A stretch of 64,000 bases of DNA from Pseudomonadota bacterium (GTDB lineage: Bacteria > Pseudomonadota > Gammaproteobacteria > Burkholderiales > Burkholderiaceae_C): the NCBI GenBank assembly GCA_023387335.1, contig JAEWIF010000004.1, positions 248,001-312,000 on the forward strand, given 5' to 3'. A program made the position numbers and the translations under genes. The notes under the pieces were generated by a model, which saw only the letters and a list, made by a program, of their open reading frames with translations, searched no databases and was not told the DNA's origin. Below are positions 55,919-64,000 of the stretch, piece by piece; the stretch's first letter is position 1, and every line of letters starts with the position of its first letter.

Positions 55919-56382
55919 GCGCCGTCCTGGACACCCGCGAAGCGAGCTTCGAGCCGATGACCGAGGGCCGGCTCGACCAGGTGCTGCCGATCGAGCGCGG
56001 CGCCTACGAACATCCCTGGACCGCGGGCAACTTCGCCGATTCGCTGCGCGCCGGCTACGAGGCGCAGCTGCTGTGCGCGGGCGACGAGGTCCTGGGTTAC
56101 TTCGTCGCCATGAAGGGCGTCGATGAAGTGCATCTCCTGAACCTGACCGTCGCGCCCGCTTGGCAAGGCCAGGGCTGGGGCCGCCTGATGCTCGACGCGC
56201 TCGCCACCTGGTCGCGCGGCCAGGGCGCGCAGTGGCTCTGGCTCGAAGTGCGGGTGAGCAACCTGCGCGCGCAGAAGGTGTACGAGGACGGGGGCTTCCG
56301 CCGCGTGGGCCAGCGCAAGGCCTACTACCCGGCCGTCCACGGCCGGCGCGAGGACGCCATCGTCATGAGCCTGAAGCTGTGA
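55915..56382 (+). CDS. rimI: Ribosomal-protein-S18-alanine N-acetyltransferase
   Basis: The 155-residue GNAT acetyltransferase modifies the N-terminal alanine of ribosomal protein S18. Acetyl-CoA binding motif A is present as LLNLTVAPAWQGQGWGRLML (Q/R-x-x-G-x-G/A form QGQGWG), and the RimI C-terminal signature NLRAQKVYEDGGFRRVGQRK-AYYP is intact. Coupling with tsaB upstream (ATGA overlap) and udg downstream (GTGA overlap) is the common order in proteobacteria. Confidence 0.95.
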   Translation: MSAVLDTREASFEPMTEGRLDQVLPIERGAYEHPWTAGNFADSLRAGYEAQLLCAGDEVLGYFVAMKGVDEVHLLNLTVAPAWQGQGWGRLMLDALATWSRGQGAQWLWLEVRVSNLRAQKVYEDGGFRRVGQRKAYYPAVHGRREDAIVMSLKL

Positions 56383-57188
56383 CCTTGCAGCTGGACCCGC
56401 GCCGCATCGCGATGCTGCAGGAGATGGGCCTGCGGCTGCTGCCGCGCCTCGCCCCGGTCGAAGCGGAACCGGAGGCGGTTGTCGCCGAAGCCGTGGAAGC
56501 GGCGCAGTCGGTCCGGCCCGTGCAGGCGCGAGCGCCCATCGCCCCCGCCGCGCCGGCCCCCGCCGGCGTTCCGCTCCCGACCCCGCGCGTGATGGGCGAC
56601 CGCCCCACCGGCATCGAGTCGCTGGGCTGGGCCGATCTCGAGGCGGCCGTCGCCGGCTGCCGGGCCTGCGGCCTGTGCGAGTCGCGGCGCAACACCGTGT
56701 TCGGCGTCGGCCCGCAGCGCGCCGACTGGATGGTGATCGGCGAGGCGCCCGGCGAGAACGAGGACCTGCAGGGCGAGCCCTTCGTCGGCCAGGCCGGCAA
56801 GCTGCTGGACAACATGCTGCGCGCCGCGGGCCTGGACCGCCGCCGCAACGTCTACATCGCCAACGTGCTCAAGTGCCGGCCGCCGGGCAACCGCAATCCC
56901 GAGCCGCAGGAGGTCGCGCAGTGCGAGCCCTTCCTGCGCCGGCAGGTGGCGCTGGTGCAGCCGCGCGTCATCCTGGCCATGGGTCGGTTCGCGGTGCAGA
57001 CCATCCTGCAGTCGCAGGAACCGGTGGGCCGCCTGCGCGGCCGGGTGCACCGCTACGAAGGCGTGCCGGTGGTGGTCACCTACCACCCGGCCTACCTGCT
57101 GCGCAACCTGCAGGACAAGGCCAAGGCCTGGTCCGACCTCTGCCTCGCGATGGACCTGATGGACGGCGTGCAGCCGCCCCAGGGCTAA
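56379..57188 (+). CDS. Family 4 uracil-DNA glycosylase (iron-sulfur type)
   Basis: The 269-residue DNA repair enzyme removes uracil from DNA. The core (about 80-265) has the four iron-sulfur cysteines (CRACGLC; later LKCRPPGNRNPEPQEVAQC), the catalytic motif GEAPGENEDLQGEPFVGQAG and the C-terminal TYHPAYLLRNLQDK motif. An N-terminal alanine/proline/valine-rich linker of about 70 residues precedes it. The GTG at 56379 overlaps the rimI stop by four bases and sets the frame. Its 3' end overlaps the convergent GT60-type gene by four bases. Confidence 0.94.
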   Translation: MTLQLDPRRIAMLQEMGLRLLPRLAPVEAEPEAVVAEAVEAAQSVRPVQARAPIAPAAPAPAGVPLPTPRVMGDRPTGIESLGWADLEAAVAGCRACGLCESRRNTVFGVGPQRADWMVIGEAPGENEDLQGEPFVGQAGKLLDNMLRAAGLDRRRNVYIANVLKCRPPGNRNPEPQEVAQCEPFLRRQVALVQPRVILAMGRFAVQTILQSQEPVGRLRGRVHRYEGVPVVVTYHPAYLLRNLQDKAKAWSDLCLAMDLMDGVQPPQG

Positions 57189-58132
57189 GCCGCCATCGGC
57201 CGGAAGGCCTGCGGACCCAGCCTGCGGCCCGCGTAATCGATCCCGCACCAGCTCGCGTACTGCGCAAGCGTGCGCTCACGTCCCAGGCCGTAGACGCCTA
57301 GTGGTTCGCCCGCCAGCAGTGCGCCCAGCCGCGCGCGTGAGCGCTGCTCCAGCTGCCACCACGGCAGCGCGCGCCCGGCCTCCTGCGCGGCGTCCCAGTG
57401 CAGCGGACGCGGCGGCACGCCCGACTGGCCGTCGTTGTACAGGTGGCGCACCGGCAGGTCGGGCACGTGGAAGATGTCCCAGCCGTGCGTGTAGAGGCGC
57501 GCGGCCAGCGCCTGCTCCTCGCCGTGGAAGTACAGCGCCGGGTCGTACGGGAACTCCAGCGCGAACCGGCCCGGCGCGAACAGGCAGCCGGCGCCCAGGT
57601 GGAAGCCGGGCACGGGCTCGTCGCTCTCCACCGGCCGCGCCTCGAAACCCAGCACCGGGTGGTCGGGCGCGAACACCGACCCCGGCTTCACGACGTGGGC
57701 CAGCACCTTGCCCGGCGCGGGCCGCGCGAGCGGCCGGCCGTCCTCGAACACGAAGGCGTTCGGATACGCCGACAGCGCCACGCCGCGACGGCCGGGCGCC
57801 AGCGCCTGGGCCTGCGCGATCAGCCGCTCGTCCCAGCCGGGCTCGAAATCCATGTGCGAGTCGATCTGCAGGAACCAGTCCTCGCCGTCGTACAGCGCCA
57901 TCGCCATCGCCCGGGCCCAGCAAGGGCCGCGGGCGAACACCGGATCGACGCGCTGGTAGCTCACGCGGGCGGGCGCCAGCACCGAAAAGGAGGAGGCCGC
58001 GGGCGGATCCGGGCTCTGGTCGATGACGCCGAAGTGCAGCTCGCGCGGGCGCGCCGCCGCCGCGCGGGCGCGGGCCAGGGTGAAGCCCAGGACGGGATCG
58101 CAGTAGGCGGCGATGCTGACGAAGACGCTCAT
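57185..58132 (-). CDS. GT60-type glycosyltransferase (GlcNAc transferase domain)
   Basis: The 315-residue protein matches the GlcNAc domain family of Dictyostelium Skp1 GlcNAc-transferase (GT60). The hallmark is MSVFVSIAAYCDPVLGFTLA at the start, then RGPCWARAMAMALYDGEDWF-LQIDSHMDFEPGWDERLI with the DxH metal motif DSH, and HGEEQALAARLYTHGWDIFH. These proteins occur sporadically in bacteria with unknown acceptors. No membrane helix or signal is seen, so it should be cytoplasmic. It is an isolated gene between udg and the exoprotein gene, 209 bases from the latter. Whether the acceptor is a protein or a surface glycan cannot be told. Confidence 0.85.
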   Translation of the reverse strand: MSVFVSIAAYCDPVLGFTLARARAAAARPRELHFGVIDQSPDPPAASSFSVLAPARVSYQRVDPVFARGPCWARAMAMALYDGEDWFLQIDSHMDFEPGWDERLIAQAQALAPGRRGVALSAYPNAFVFEDGRPLARPAPGKVLAHVVKPGSVFAPDHPVLGFEARPVESDEPVPGFHLGAGCLFAPGRFALEFPYDPALYFHGEEQALAARLYTHGWDIFHVPDLPVRHLYNDGQSGVPPRPLHWDAAQEAGRALPWWQLEQRSRARLGALLAGEPLGVYGLGRERTLAQYASWCGIDYAGRRLGPQAFRPMAA

Positions 58133-58341
58133 GGCGATGGGCAGGGCCGCCCGCGTGACATTTGCCGCAAACCGGTCTCCCGTTGATCGGAACTAGGGTG
58201 CCACGTCAAGACCATCAGTTGAAGCTCTCGTAACCATATGCTACCGTCGGTTGACTGCCGCGCACGATAGGGGCGGACGCCCTCGCCGGCGACCGGTGCG
58301 CGCCCTCCTTGTACTTCGCTTTTTCCGAAGGCTGCACGGCC
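58133..58341. other. Intergenic region before the exoprotein gene
   Basis: Slightly less GC-rich than its surroundings. TTGAAG near 58216 and a CATATGCTA stretch follow at less than ideal promoter spacing, and TTGACT occurs near 58248. No ORF, repeat or hairpin of note. The promoter of the exoprotein gene presumably lies here. Confidence 0.3.
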
Positions 58342-61300
58342 ATGTCGCATCGCCACTTTCCTTCCCGTTTCCGCGTCCGGCCGCTGCTGCTGGCCGTCGC
58401 GCTCGCGAACGGCTTCGCGGCCCTGCCCGCGGGCGCCCAGCCGGCCGGCGCCCAGGCCATCCATGGCTCGGCCACGCTCAGCCAGCAGGGGGCCAACCTG
58501 CTCGTGACCACGCAGAACGGCGCGGGCACTCGGCATTCGGCCATCAACTGGCAGAGCTTCAGTATCCCCGGCGGCAGCACCACGCACTTCGCCCAGCCCG
58601 ACGCGGCCAGCACCTCGATCAACCGCGTGCTCGGCGGCAATCCGAGCGCGATCTTCGGCACGCTTTCGTCCAACGGCAGGCTGGTGCTGGTCAACCCGGC
58701 CGGCATCACGGTGGGCGCCGGCGCGGTGGTCGACACCGCGGGCTTCACCGCGTCCACGCTGCGCATGACCGATGCCGACGCGATCGCCGGCCGCCTGCGC
58801 TTCGGTGACGGCAGCGCCGCCGGCCCGCTGCGGGTCGACGGCCGCATCCTGGCCGGCAGCGGCGACGTCGTGCTGATCGGCACCGACGTGCAGGCCGGCG
58901 CGCAGGCCGTGATCCAGAGCCCGCAGGGCGCCACCGTGCTGGCGGCCGGCCAGAAGGTCGAACTCACCGGCCGCGGCCTGGAAGGCATCCGGCTGGAAGT
59001 GCAGGCGCCCGCCGACCAGGCGGTGAACCTGGGCACGCTGCAGGGCGACGCCGTGGGCATCTTCGCGGGCACGCTGCGCCACAGCGGACTGGTCCAGGCG
59101 AACGCGGCCAGCGTTCAAGGCGGACGGGTCCTGCTGAAGGCCACGGGCGACGCGCTGGTGGACGGCACCGTCACGGCCCGGGCCGGCGACCGCGGCGGCA
59201 GCATCGACGTGTTCGGTCGGCGGGTCGGCCTGCTGGCTGGCGCGGCGCTGGACGCGAGCGGCGACCAGGGCGGCGGCCAGATCCGCGTGGGCGGCGACTA
59301 CCAGGGCCTGAATGCCGGCGTGCCCAACGCCGAACGCACGTATGTCGACGAGGCGGCCGTGATCAAGGCGGACGCCACGCAGCAGGGCGACGGCGGGCGC
59401 GTGATCGTCTGGTCCGACGAGATGACGCGCATGCACGGCCGGATCTCGGCGCGCGGCGGCGCGCAGGGCGGCGACGGCGGCTTCGCCGAGGTGTCGGGCA
59501 GGCAGCACCTCGAGTTCACCGGCCTGGCGGACCTGCGCGCGCCGCAGGGTGCGATGGGGACGCTGCTGCTGGATCCGCAGGACGTGACGATCTTCAGCGG
59601 CGCCATCGGCTCCACCAGCGGCACCTTCCCGAGCGCCCAGGGCCTGCTCGACGCCAAGTTCGAACCCACCACGTCGACGGGCCCCGTCCTGCTCGCGGAC
59701 TCGCACCTCAATGCCCAGCTCGCGGTCGGCAACGTGATCGTGAAGACCAACTCCGCCGTGGCCACCGGCGGAACGGGCGGCCAGATCACGGTCAACGCCG
59801 ATGCGGTCGTCCAGTGGAGCAACGGCGCCGACCTGGCGCTCGAGGCCGACAAGGGCATCACCATCCTGGGCACCATCAACGGCAGCTCCTTGCTGTCTCC
59901 CCTGATCGACAGCACCGCTTCCCTGCACCTGAACGCGAAGAACGGCAGCATCGTGGACGGCGGCACCGGTTCGATCAGCGTCGGCCAGCTCTACGCCACG
60001 GCCACCAACGGCTCCGTCGCGCTCGACAACGGCCACGCGATCGACGTCGTCGCCGGGGCGACGACGGGATCGGGCACCTCGTTCACCGTGCACGGCAGCC
60101 AGGATCTCGCGGTCGGCACGGTGAACACCGCGTGGGGCGGCGGCACCGGCATCAGCTCCGGCGGCATCACCGTGAAGGCGGGCCGCTACCTGTCGGTCGA
60201 TGCGGCGCTGACCGGCGGCGGCGGGCCGATCGCGCTGGAAGGCGGCACCTCCTCGTCCGACGGCGCCATTTACATCCGCCCCACCGGCACGCTCGCCAGC
60301 GGCGGCGGCACCATCGACCTGCAGTCGCTGAAATCCGACGTGGGCGGCACCAGCGTGCTGGTGCAGGGCCAGGTGGATGCGGGCGCGGGCGCCATCAACG
60401 TCCGCGCGCAAAGCCTGGACGTGACCGGCGCCGGCATGCTCAAGCGGACCGGCGCCGGAGACATCAACCTGGCGGTGGACGGCCTCCGCCTGGCGAACAC
60501 CGCCGGGACGTCCGTGCAGTCGACGGGCGGCCGCATCGTGATCAATCCGCTGACGGCCAACGCGCTCGGCATCGAGCTCGTGGGCGCCAACGGCGCGCCC
60601 ACCACGGGCGCCTTCGCCCTCGATGCCGGCATGCTGGCCCAGCTCGAGGCCAGGACGCTGGTGGTCGGCCAGGGTTCGTCGCCGCATTCGATCCGCCTGA
60701 CCGGCGACATCGCCTTCAACGCGGCGAAGGTGAGCGAACTGAGCCTGATCACCTCGTCGACCATCTACCAGGACGCCACCAGCAGGCTGACGGTGGACGG
60801 CGTCAACCTCGACGCGAACAGCGTGAGCGCATTCGGGCCGAACGCCGTGAACCGCGTCTCCGGCCGCTACGACACCTGGTTCGATTTCCACAGCGACAGC
60901 GCCCTGTCGGTCGACACCGTGGACGGCATCGCCGGCGTCAAGCTGCGGTCGCCCCTGCCCACGCCCGCGCCCACCCCGGCGCCGGCACTGACGATCACGA
61001 GCGCGGGCAAGCTCTCGGTGAACCAGGACATCACCGGCGCGGACATTTCGCTGGAAGGCACGACGGTGGACCTGGCCGGCGGCAGGTCCATCGTCGCCGC
61101 CAACGGCGGCATGGGCGGCCTGCAGATCGACGCCAGCGGCGACGGCGTCAACAACCTCTCGGGCGGCCTGCTCCAGAGCGACGGCTACCTGGACATCGGC
61201 GGCAACGGCAGCTTCGTCCTCGGCGACATCCGGGCGCAGTACCTGAACCTCTACGGCGGCGTGGCGGCGACGCCGACCACGTTCTCCCAGGGGGGCGGCA

Positions 61301-62580
61301 CGATCGTGGCGGACAGCGTCTACGCTTCGCTGGACTCGGGCACGGGCAGCCGGCTGGATCTCTCCAACACGGCGAACCAGATCGGTTCATTGAGCGCCTA
61401 CGTGGCCGGCGACATCCACGTGGCCAGCAAGATCGCGCTGGACGTTTCCTACGTGGACGGCGTGAACGTGACGCTGAAGGCGGCCGGCATCAGCTCCGGG
61501 GTGGAGAGCGGGCTCTACGCGACGGGCGACCTGAACCTGTTCGGGACGAGCAGCGCCACCAGCGACATCGACCTGACCGGCGCCTACGTCTACGCTGGAG
61601 GCAACTTCAACCTCGCCAACGCGCGCGACGCCGTCCTGGGCAACACCGAGGCCGGCTCGATCACCGCGAACCTCTCGGGCTCGCTGTCGCAGGACAGCTT
61701 CGCCGGGGTGACGGCCGTGAACGGCGTGACGGCCACGGTCGGCGGCGACATCACGCTGCTGACCGACTCCACGGGCTGGTACGCCAACGACCTCGGCTAC
61801 GTGGCGGGATCGGCCGGCGGCAGCATCCGCATGAGCGGCGTCCGGGGCGTGGCCGCGCCAGGCCTGAACGCCGGCACCGACGTGGAGCTCTCCGCGTTCG
61901 TCCAGCCGCCCGTGCTGGCGCTGGCTGCCACTTCAGCGCCCATGGCGGTGGGCGACCTCGACGTGATCGGCAACGTGTTCGCCGGCAACCGCGTCACGCT
62001 CACGTCCGACAGCGGCATCGTCATCCAGGACGGCGCCGCGGTGAGCGCGCCCACCCTGGAGTTCAATGCGCCGCTGACCACGGTCTACGGCAAGGTCAAG
62101 CCCGGTGGGATCGGAGGCATCGGCACGGCTCGGGCGACCGGCACCCTGCACTTCGCGGGCGCCGGCACCGCGGAGCTCGACGTGGTGTCCCTCACTTCGT
62201 TCGACCAGCTGATCGCAGGCGGCGACCTCCTCACGGACGCGACCACCAGCCTGAACCTGAACGACCTGTCCGGCGGCAGCCTGCTCGGCAGCTTCCAGCC
62301 GGTGAGCGCGGGGGCGGGATCCTCGCTGTCTTACACGCTGCCGGCGGCCTGGGGCGTGTCGGCCACGAATCCCTTCGTCATCGTCGCGGGCGTGTCGCCC
62401 GCGCCCGCGCCTGCGCCGATCCCGGCTCCCGCGCCGGGCCCGGTCACGTCCGAACAAGCCGCCACGCTGCAGACCATCAGCCAGGTGATCGAATTCGCGC
62501 GGCAGTTCGAGGACAAGGACAAGGAGATCGGCAAGGACGACATCGTCGTCACCGACGTGTCGTGCAAGCCGGCGTCCTGA
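58342..62580 (+). CDS. Two-partner-secretion exoprotein (TpsA, filamentous haemagglutinin N-terminal domain)
   Basis: The 1,412-residue protein has a signal peptide (about 1-33, LLLAVALANGFAALPAGAQ), then the TPS secretion domain (about 35-290): GSATLSQQGANLLVTTQN, INWQSFSIPGG, INRVLGGNPSAIFGTLSSNG and RLVLVNPAGITVGAGAVVD-TAGF, the NPNGI-type motif. The rest is a long right-handed beta-helix of variable repeats rich in G, S, T, N and D. A proline/alanine-rich hinge (around 1,360-1,370) precedes a charged tail ending SCKPAS. The ATG at 58342 is preferred over a TTG at 58309. No TpsB transporter gene is in the window. Likely adhesin or surface filament. Confidence 0.87.
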   Translation: MSHRHFPSRFRVRPLLLAVALANGFAALPAGAQPAGAQAIHGSATLSQQGANLLVTTQNGAGTRHSAINWQSFSIPGGSTTHFAQPDAASTSINRVLGGNPSAIFGTLSSNGRLVLVNPAGITVGAGAVVDTAGFTASTLRMTDADAIAGRLRFGDGSAAGPLRVDGRILAGSGDVVLIGTDVQAGAQAVIQSPQGATVLAAGQKVELTGRGLEGIRLEVQAPADQAVNLGTLQGDAVGIFAGTLRHSGLVQANAASVQGGRVLLKATGDALVDGTVTARAGDRGGSIDVFGRRVGLLAGAALDASGDQGGGQIRVGGDYQGLNAGVPNAERTYVDEAAVIKADATQQGDGGRVIVWSDEMTRMHGRISARGGAQGGDGGFAEVSGRQHLEFTGLADLRAPQGAMGTLLLDPQDVTIFSGAIGSTSGTFPSAQGLLDAKFEPTTSTGPVLLADSHLNAQLAVGNVIVKTNSAVATGGTGGQITVNADAVVQWSNGADLALEADKGITILGTINGSSLLSPLIDSTASLHLNAKNGSIVDGGTGSISVGQLYATATNGSVALDNGHAIDVVAGATTGSGTSFTVHGSQDLAVGTVNTAWGGGTGISSGGITVKAGRYLSVDAALTGGGGPIALEGGTSSSDGAIYIRPTGTLASGGGTIDLQSLKSDVGGTSVLVQGQVDAGAGAINVRAQSLDVTGAGMLKRTGAGDINLAVDGLRLANTAGTSVQSTGGRIVINPLTANALGIELVGANGAPTTGAFALDAGMLAQLEARTLVVGQGSSPHSIRLTGDIAFNAAKVSELSLITSSTIYQDATSRLTVDGVNLDANSVSAFGPNAVNRVSGRYDTWFDFHSDSALSVDTVDGIAGVKLRSPLPTPAPTPAPALTITSAGKLSVNQDITGADISLEGTTVDLAGGRSIVAANGGMGGLQIDASGDGVNNLSGGLLQSDGYLDIGGNGSFVLGDIRAQYLNLYGGVAATPTTFSQGGGTIVADSVYASLDSGTGSRLDLSNTANQIGSLSAYVAGDIHVASKIALDVSYVDGVNVTLKAAGISSGVESGLYATGDLNLFGTSSATSDIDLTGAYVYAGGNFNLANARDAVLGNTEAGSITANLSGSLSQDSFAGVTAVNGVTATVGGDITLLTDSTGWYANDLGYVAGSAGGSIRMSGVRGVAAPGLNAGTDVELSAFVQPPVLALAATSAPMAVGDLDVIGNVFAGNRVTLTSDSGIVIQDGAAVSAPTLEFNAPLTTVYGKVKPGGIGGIGTARATGTLHFAGAGTAELDVVSLTSFDQLIAGGDLLTDATTSLNLNDLSGGSLLGSFQPVSAGAGSSLSYTLPAAWGVSATNPFVIVAGVSPAPAPAPIPAPAPGPVTSEQAATLQTISQVIEFARQFEDKDKEIGKDDIVVTDVSCKPAS

Positions 62581-62581
62581 C

Positions 62582-64000
62582 CTAGAACCGCGGCAGGTCG
62601 GGGTGGGCGAGGCGCCCGCCCCGCACCAGCTCCTTGCCGTACTCGGCGCAGCGCGACAGCGTCGGGATTACCTTGCCGGGATTGAGCAGGCCGCGCGCAT
62701 CGAAGGCGCGCTTGACGCCCAGCATCTGCTCGCGCTCCTCGGGGCTGAACTGCACGCACATGGAGTTGAGCTTCTCCACGCCCACGCCGTGCTCGCCCGT
62801 GACCGTGCCGCCCATGGCGACGCTGGTCTCCAGGATGTCGGCGCCGAACAGCTCGCAGCGGTGCAGCTGGTCGGCGTCGTTGGCATCGAACAGGATCAGC
62901 GGATGCAGGTTGCCGTCGCCGGCATGGAACACGTTGGCGCAGCGCAGGCCGTACTTCTGCTCCATCGCCTGGATGGCCAGCAGGATGTCGGCCAGGCGCT
63001 TGCGCGGGATGGTCGAGTCCATGCACATGTAGTCGGGGCTGATGCGGCCCGAGGCGGGGAAGGCGTTCTTGCGGCCGCTCCAGAAGCGCAGGCGCTCGGC
63101 CTCGTCGCGGCTCACCGCGATGGCGGTGGCGCCGGCCTCGCGCAGCACGGCGCTCATGCGGCCGATCTCCTCTTCCACTTCCTCCGGCGTGCCGTCGCTC
63201 TCGCACAGCAGGATGGCTTCGGCGGTGAGGTCGTAGCCGGCGTGCACGAAGTCCTCGACCGCGGCGGTCATGGGCTTGTCCATCATCTCCAGGCCGGCGG
63301 GGATGATGCCGGCCGCGATCACCGCCGCCACCGCGTCGCCCGCCTTCCGGATGTCGTCGAAGCTGGCCATGATGCAGCGCGCCAGCAGCGGCTTGGGCAC
63401 CAGCTTGACCACCACTTCGGTGGTGACGGCCAGCATGCCTTCGCTGCCGACCAGCACGCTCATGAGGTCGTAGCCCGCGGTGTCAAGCGCCTCGCTGCCG
63501 AACACCACCGGCTCGCCTTCGGCCGTGAAGCCGCGCACCTGAAGCACGTTGTGCAGCGTGAGTCCGTATTTCAGGCAGTGCACGCCGCCGGAGTTCTCCG
63601 CCACGTTGCCGCCGATGGTGCAGGCGATCTGGCTGGAAGGATCGGGCGCGTAGTACAGGCCGTAGGAGGCGGCCGCTTCGCTGATCGCGAGGTTGCGCAC
63701 GCCGCATTGCACGCGCGCGGTGCGGCTGGCCGGGTCGACCTGGAGGATGCGGTTGAACTTGGCCAGCGACAGCGTCACGCCCACCTTGTTCGGCATGGCG
63801 CCGCCCGACAGGCCGGTGCCCGCGCCGCGCGCCACCACCGGCACGCCCAGGGCATGGCAGGCGCGCAGCACGCCCTGCACCTGCTCCTCGTTCTCGGGCA
63901 GCGCGACGGCCAGCGGGCGCTCGCGGTACGCGGTCAGGCCGTCGCATTCGTAAGGCCGCGTCTCCTCCGCGTGCCACAGCAGCGCATGCGCCGGCAGCAC
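62582..64000 (-). CDS. FAD-linked oxidase, glycolate oxidase subunit GlcD-like (5' end outside window)
   Basis: At least 472 codons are visible, and the frame is open to the window edge, so about 25 residues of the usual 497 are missing. The FAD-binding PCMH domain shows VPVVARGAGTGLSGGAMPNK, PSSQIACTIGGNVAENSGGVHCLKYG and LVGSEGMLAVTTEVVVKL. The C-terminal oxidase domain has NVFHAGDGNLHPLILFD and GTVTGEHGVGVEKLNSM with its conserved histidines. In other bacteria glcD precedes glcE and glcF, which would lie outside the window on this strand's other side; here the gene is followed by the exoprotein gene instead. Glycolate or D-lactate are the likely substrates; specificity is inference. Confidence 0.92.
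   Translation of the reverse strand: MLPAHALLWHAEETRPYECDGLTAYRERPLAVALPENEEQVQGVLRACHALGVPVVARGAGTGLSGGAMPNKVGVTLSLAKFNRILQVDPASRTARVQCGVRNLAISEAAASYGLYYAPDPSSQIACTIGGNVAENSGGVHCLKYGLTLHNVLQVRGFTAEGEPVVFGSEALDTAGYDLMSVLVGSEGMLAVTTEVVVKLVPKPLLARCIMASFDDIRKAGDAVAAVIAAGIIPAGLEMMDKPMTAAVEDFVHAGYDLTAEAILLCESDGTPEEVEEEIGRMSAVLREAGATAIAVSRDEAERLRFWSGRKNAFPASGRISPDYMCMDSTIPRKRLADILLAIQAMEQKYGLRCANVFHAGDGNLHPLILFDANDADQLHRCELFGADILETSVAMGGTVTGEHGVGVEKLNSMCVQFSPEEREQMLGVKRAFDARGLLNPGKVIPTLSRCAEYGKELVRGGRLAHPDLPRF

Overview
The window is a stretch of ordinary, densely packed bacterial chromosome with very high GC (judged by eye, not computed). The best fit is a betaproteobacterium of the order Burkholderiales, probably Comamonadaceae (Ramlibacter/Variovorax-like). 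That call rests on family content (DUF1631, DUF2007, YaeQ, YhdP, Smg, CnoX with an intact CxxC, a GT60-type glycosyltransferase, fused indolepyruvate:ferredoxin oxidoreductase) and on gene orders such as fmt-bamE-like-def / lysM-dprA-smg and tsaB-rimI-udg. It is inference, not a database match. I saw no rRNA, tRNA, CRISPR array, prophage, transposase or replication origin. No gap between genes exceeds about 250 bases.

Layout. 1-5.2 kb: end of a DUF2007 gene, yaeQ-purB (minus), a glutathione S-transferase, a structured intergenic segment, an exported glutathione peroxidase, then a di-iron ferritin-like protein overlapping the heptose-1-phosphate adenylyltransferase gene. 5.2-11.7 kb: a TetR-controlled tripartite RND efflux operon (tetR-oprM-like-mfp-rnd, minus) with a perfect 16-bp palindrome at its head. 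11.7-18.7 kb: glnE and the large envelope gene yhdP, divergent with start codons 24 bp apart. 18.7-23.9 kb: a nitrilase-family amidase overlapping a DctS/DctR-like two-component system, then mltA and a small lipoprotein. 23.9-30.1 kb: a PhoX-type phosphatase with Tat-lipoprotein signals, an Lrp/AsnC regulator and the divergent fused indolepyruvate:ferredoxin oxidoreductase. 30.2-36.3 kb: yajC-secD-secF followed closely by a DUF1631 gene carrying a striking glycine-rich insert. 36.3-42.4 kb: smg, dprA, a LysM protein (minus), then def, a BamE-like lipoprotein, fmt and azlCD (plus). 42.4-46.4 kb: pgk, pyk and class II fba. 46.4-53.7 kb: a GT2 glycosyltransferase, purC, a ParD/ParE-type toxin-antitoxin pair, cnoX, purE-purK, a Sua5/TsaC protein and a GDSL-like lipoprotein that appears to have lost its catalytic residues. 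53.7-64 kb: dacB (minus), tsaB-rimI-udg (plus), a GT60-type glycosyltransferase (minus), a 1,412-residue two-partner-secretion exoprotein and the end of a glcD-like flavoprotein gene.

How the genes work together: four de novo purine genes (purB, purC, purE, purK) lie at three separate sites; pgk-pyk-fba form a central-carbon cluster; tsaC and tsaB supply two t6A-tRNA enzymes 3.5 kb apart; yajC-secDF, mltA, dacB, yhdP, the BamE-like lipoprotein, hldE-C and the efflux operon serve the envelope.

No plainly novel multi-gene system is evident. The most unusual items are the glycine-rich expansion in the DUF1631 protein, the apparently dead GDSL lipoprotein, start codons of two divergent genes that share bases (22372-22375), hairpins that contain stop codons at many 3' ends, probable leaderless starts of purB and dacB, a structured G-rich segment at 3007-3145 and an orphan TpsA-like exoprotein. 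All were read by eye without alignment or folding software.
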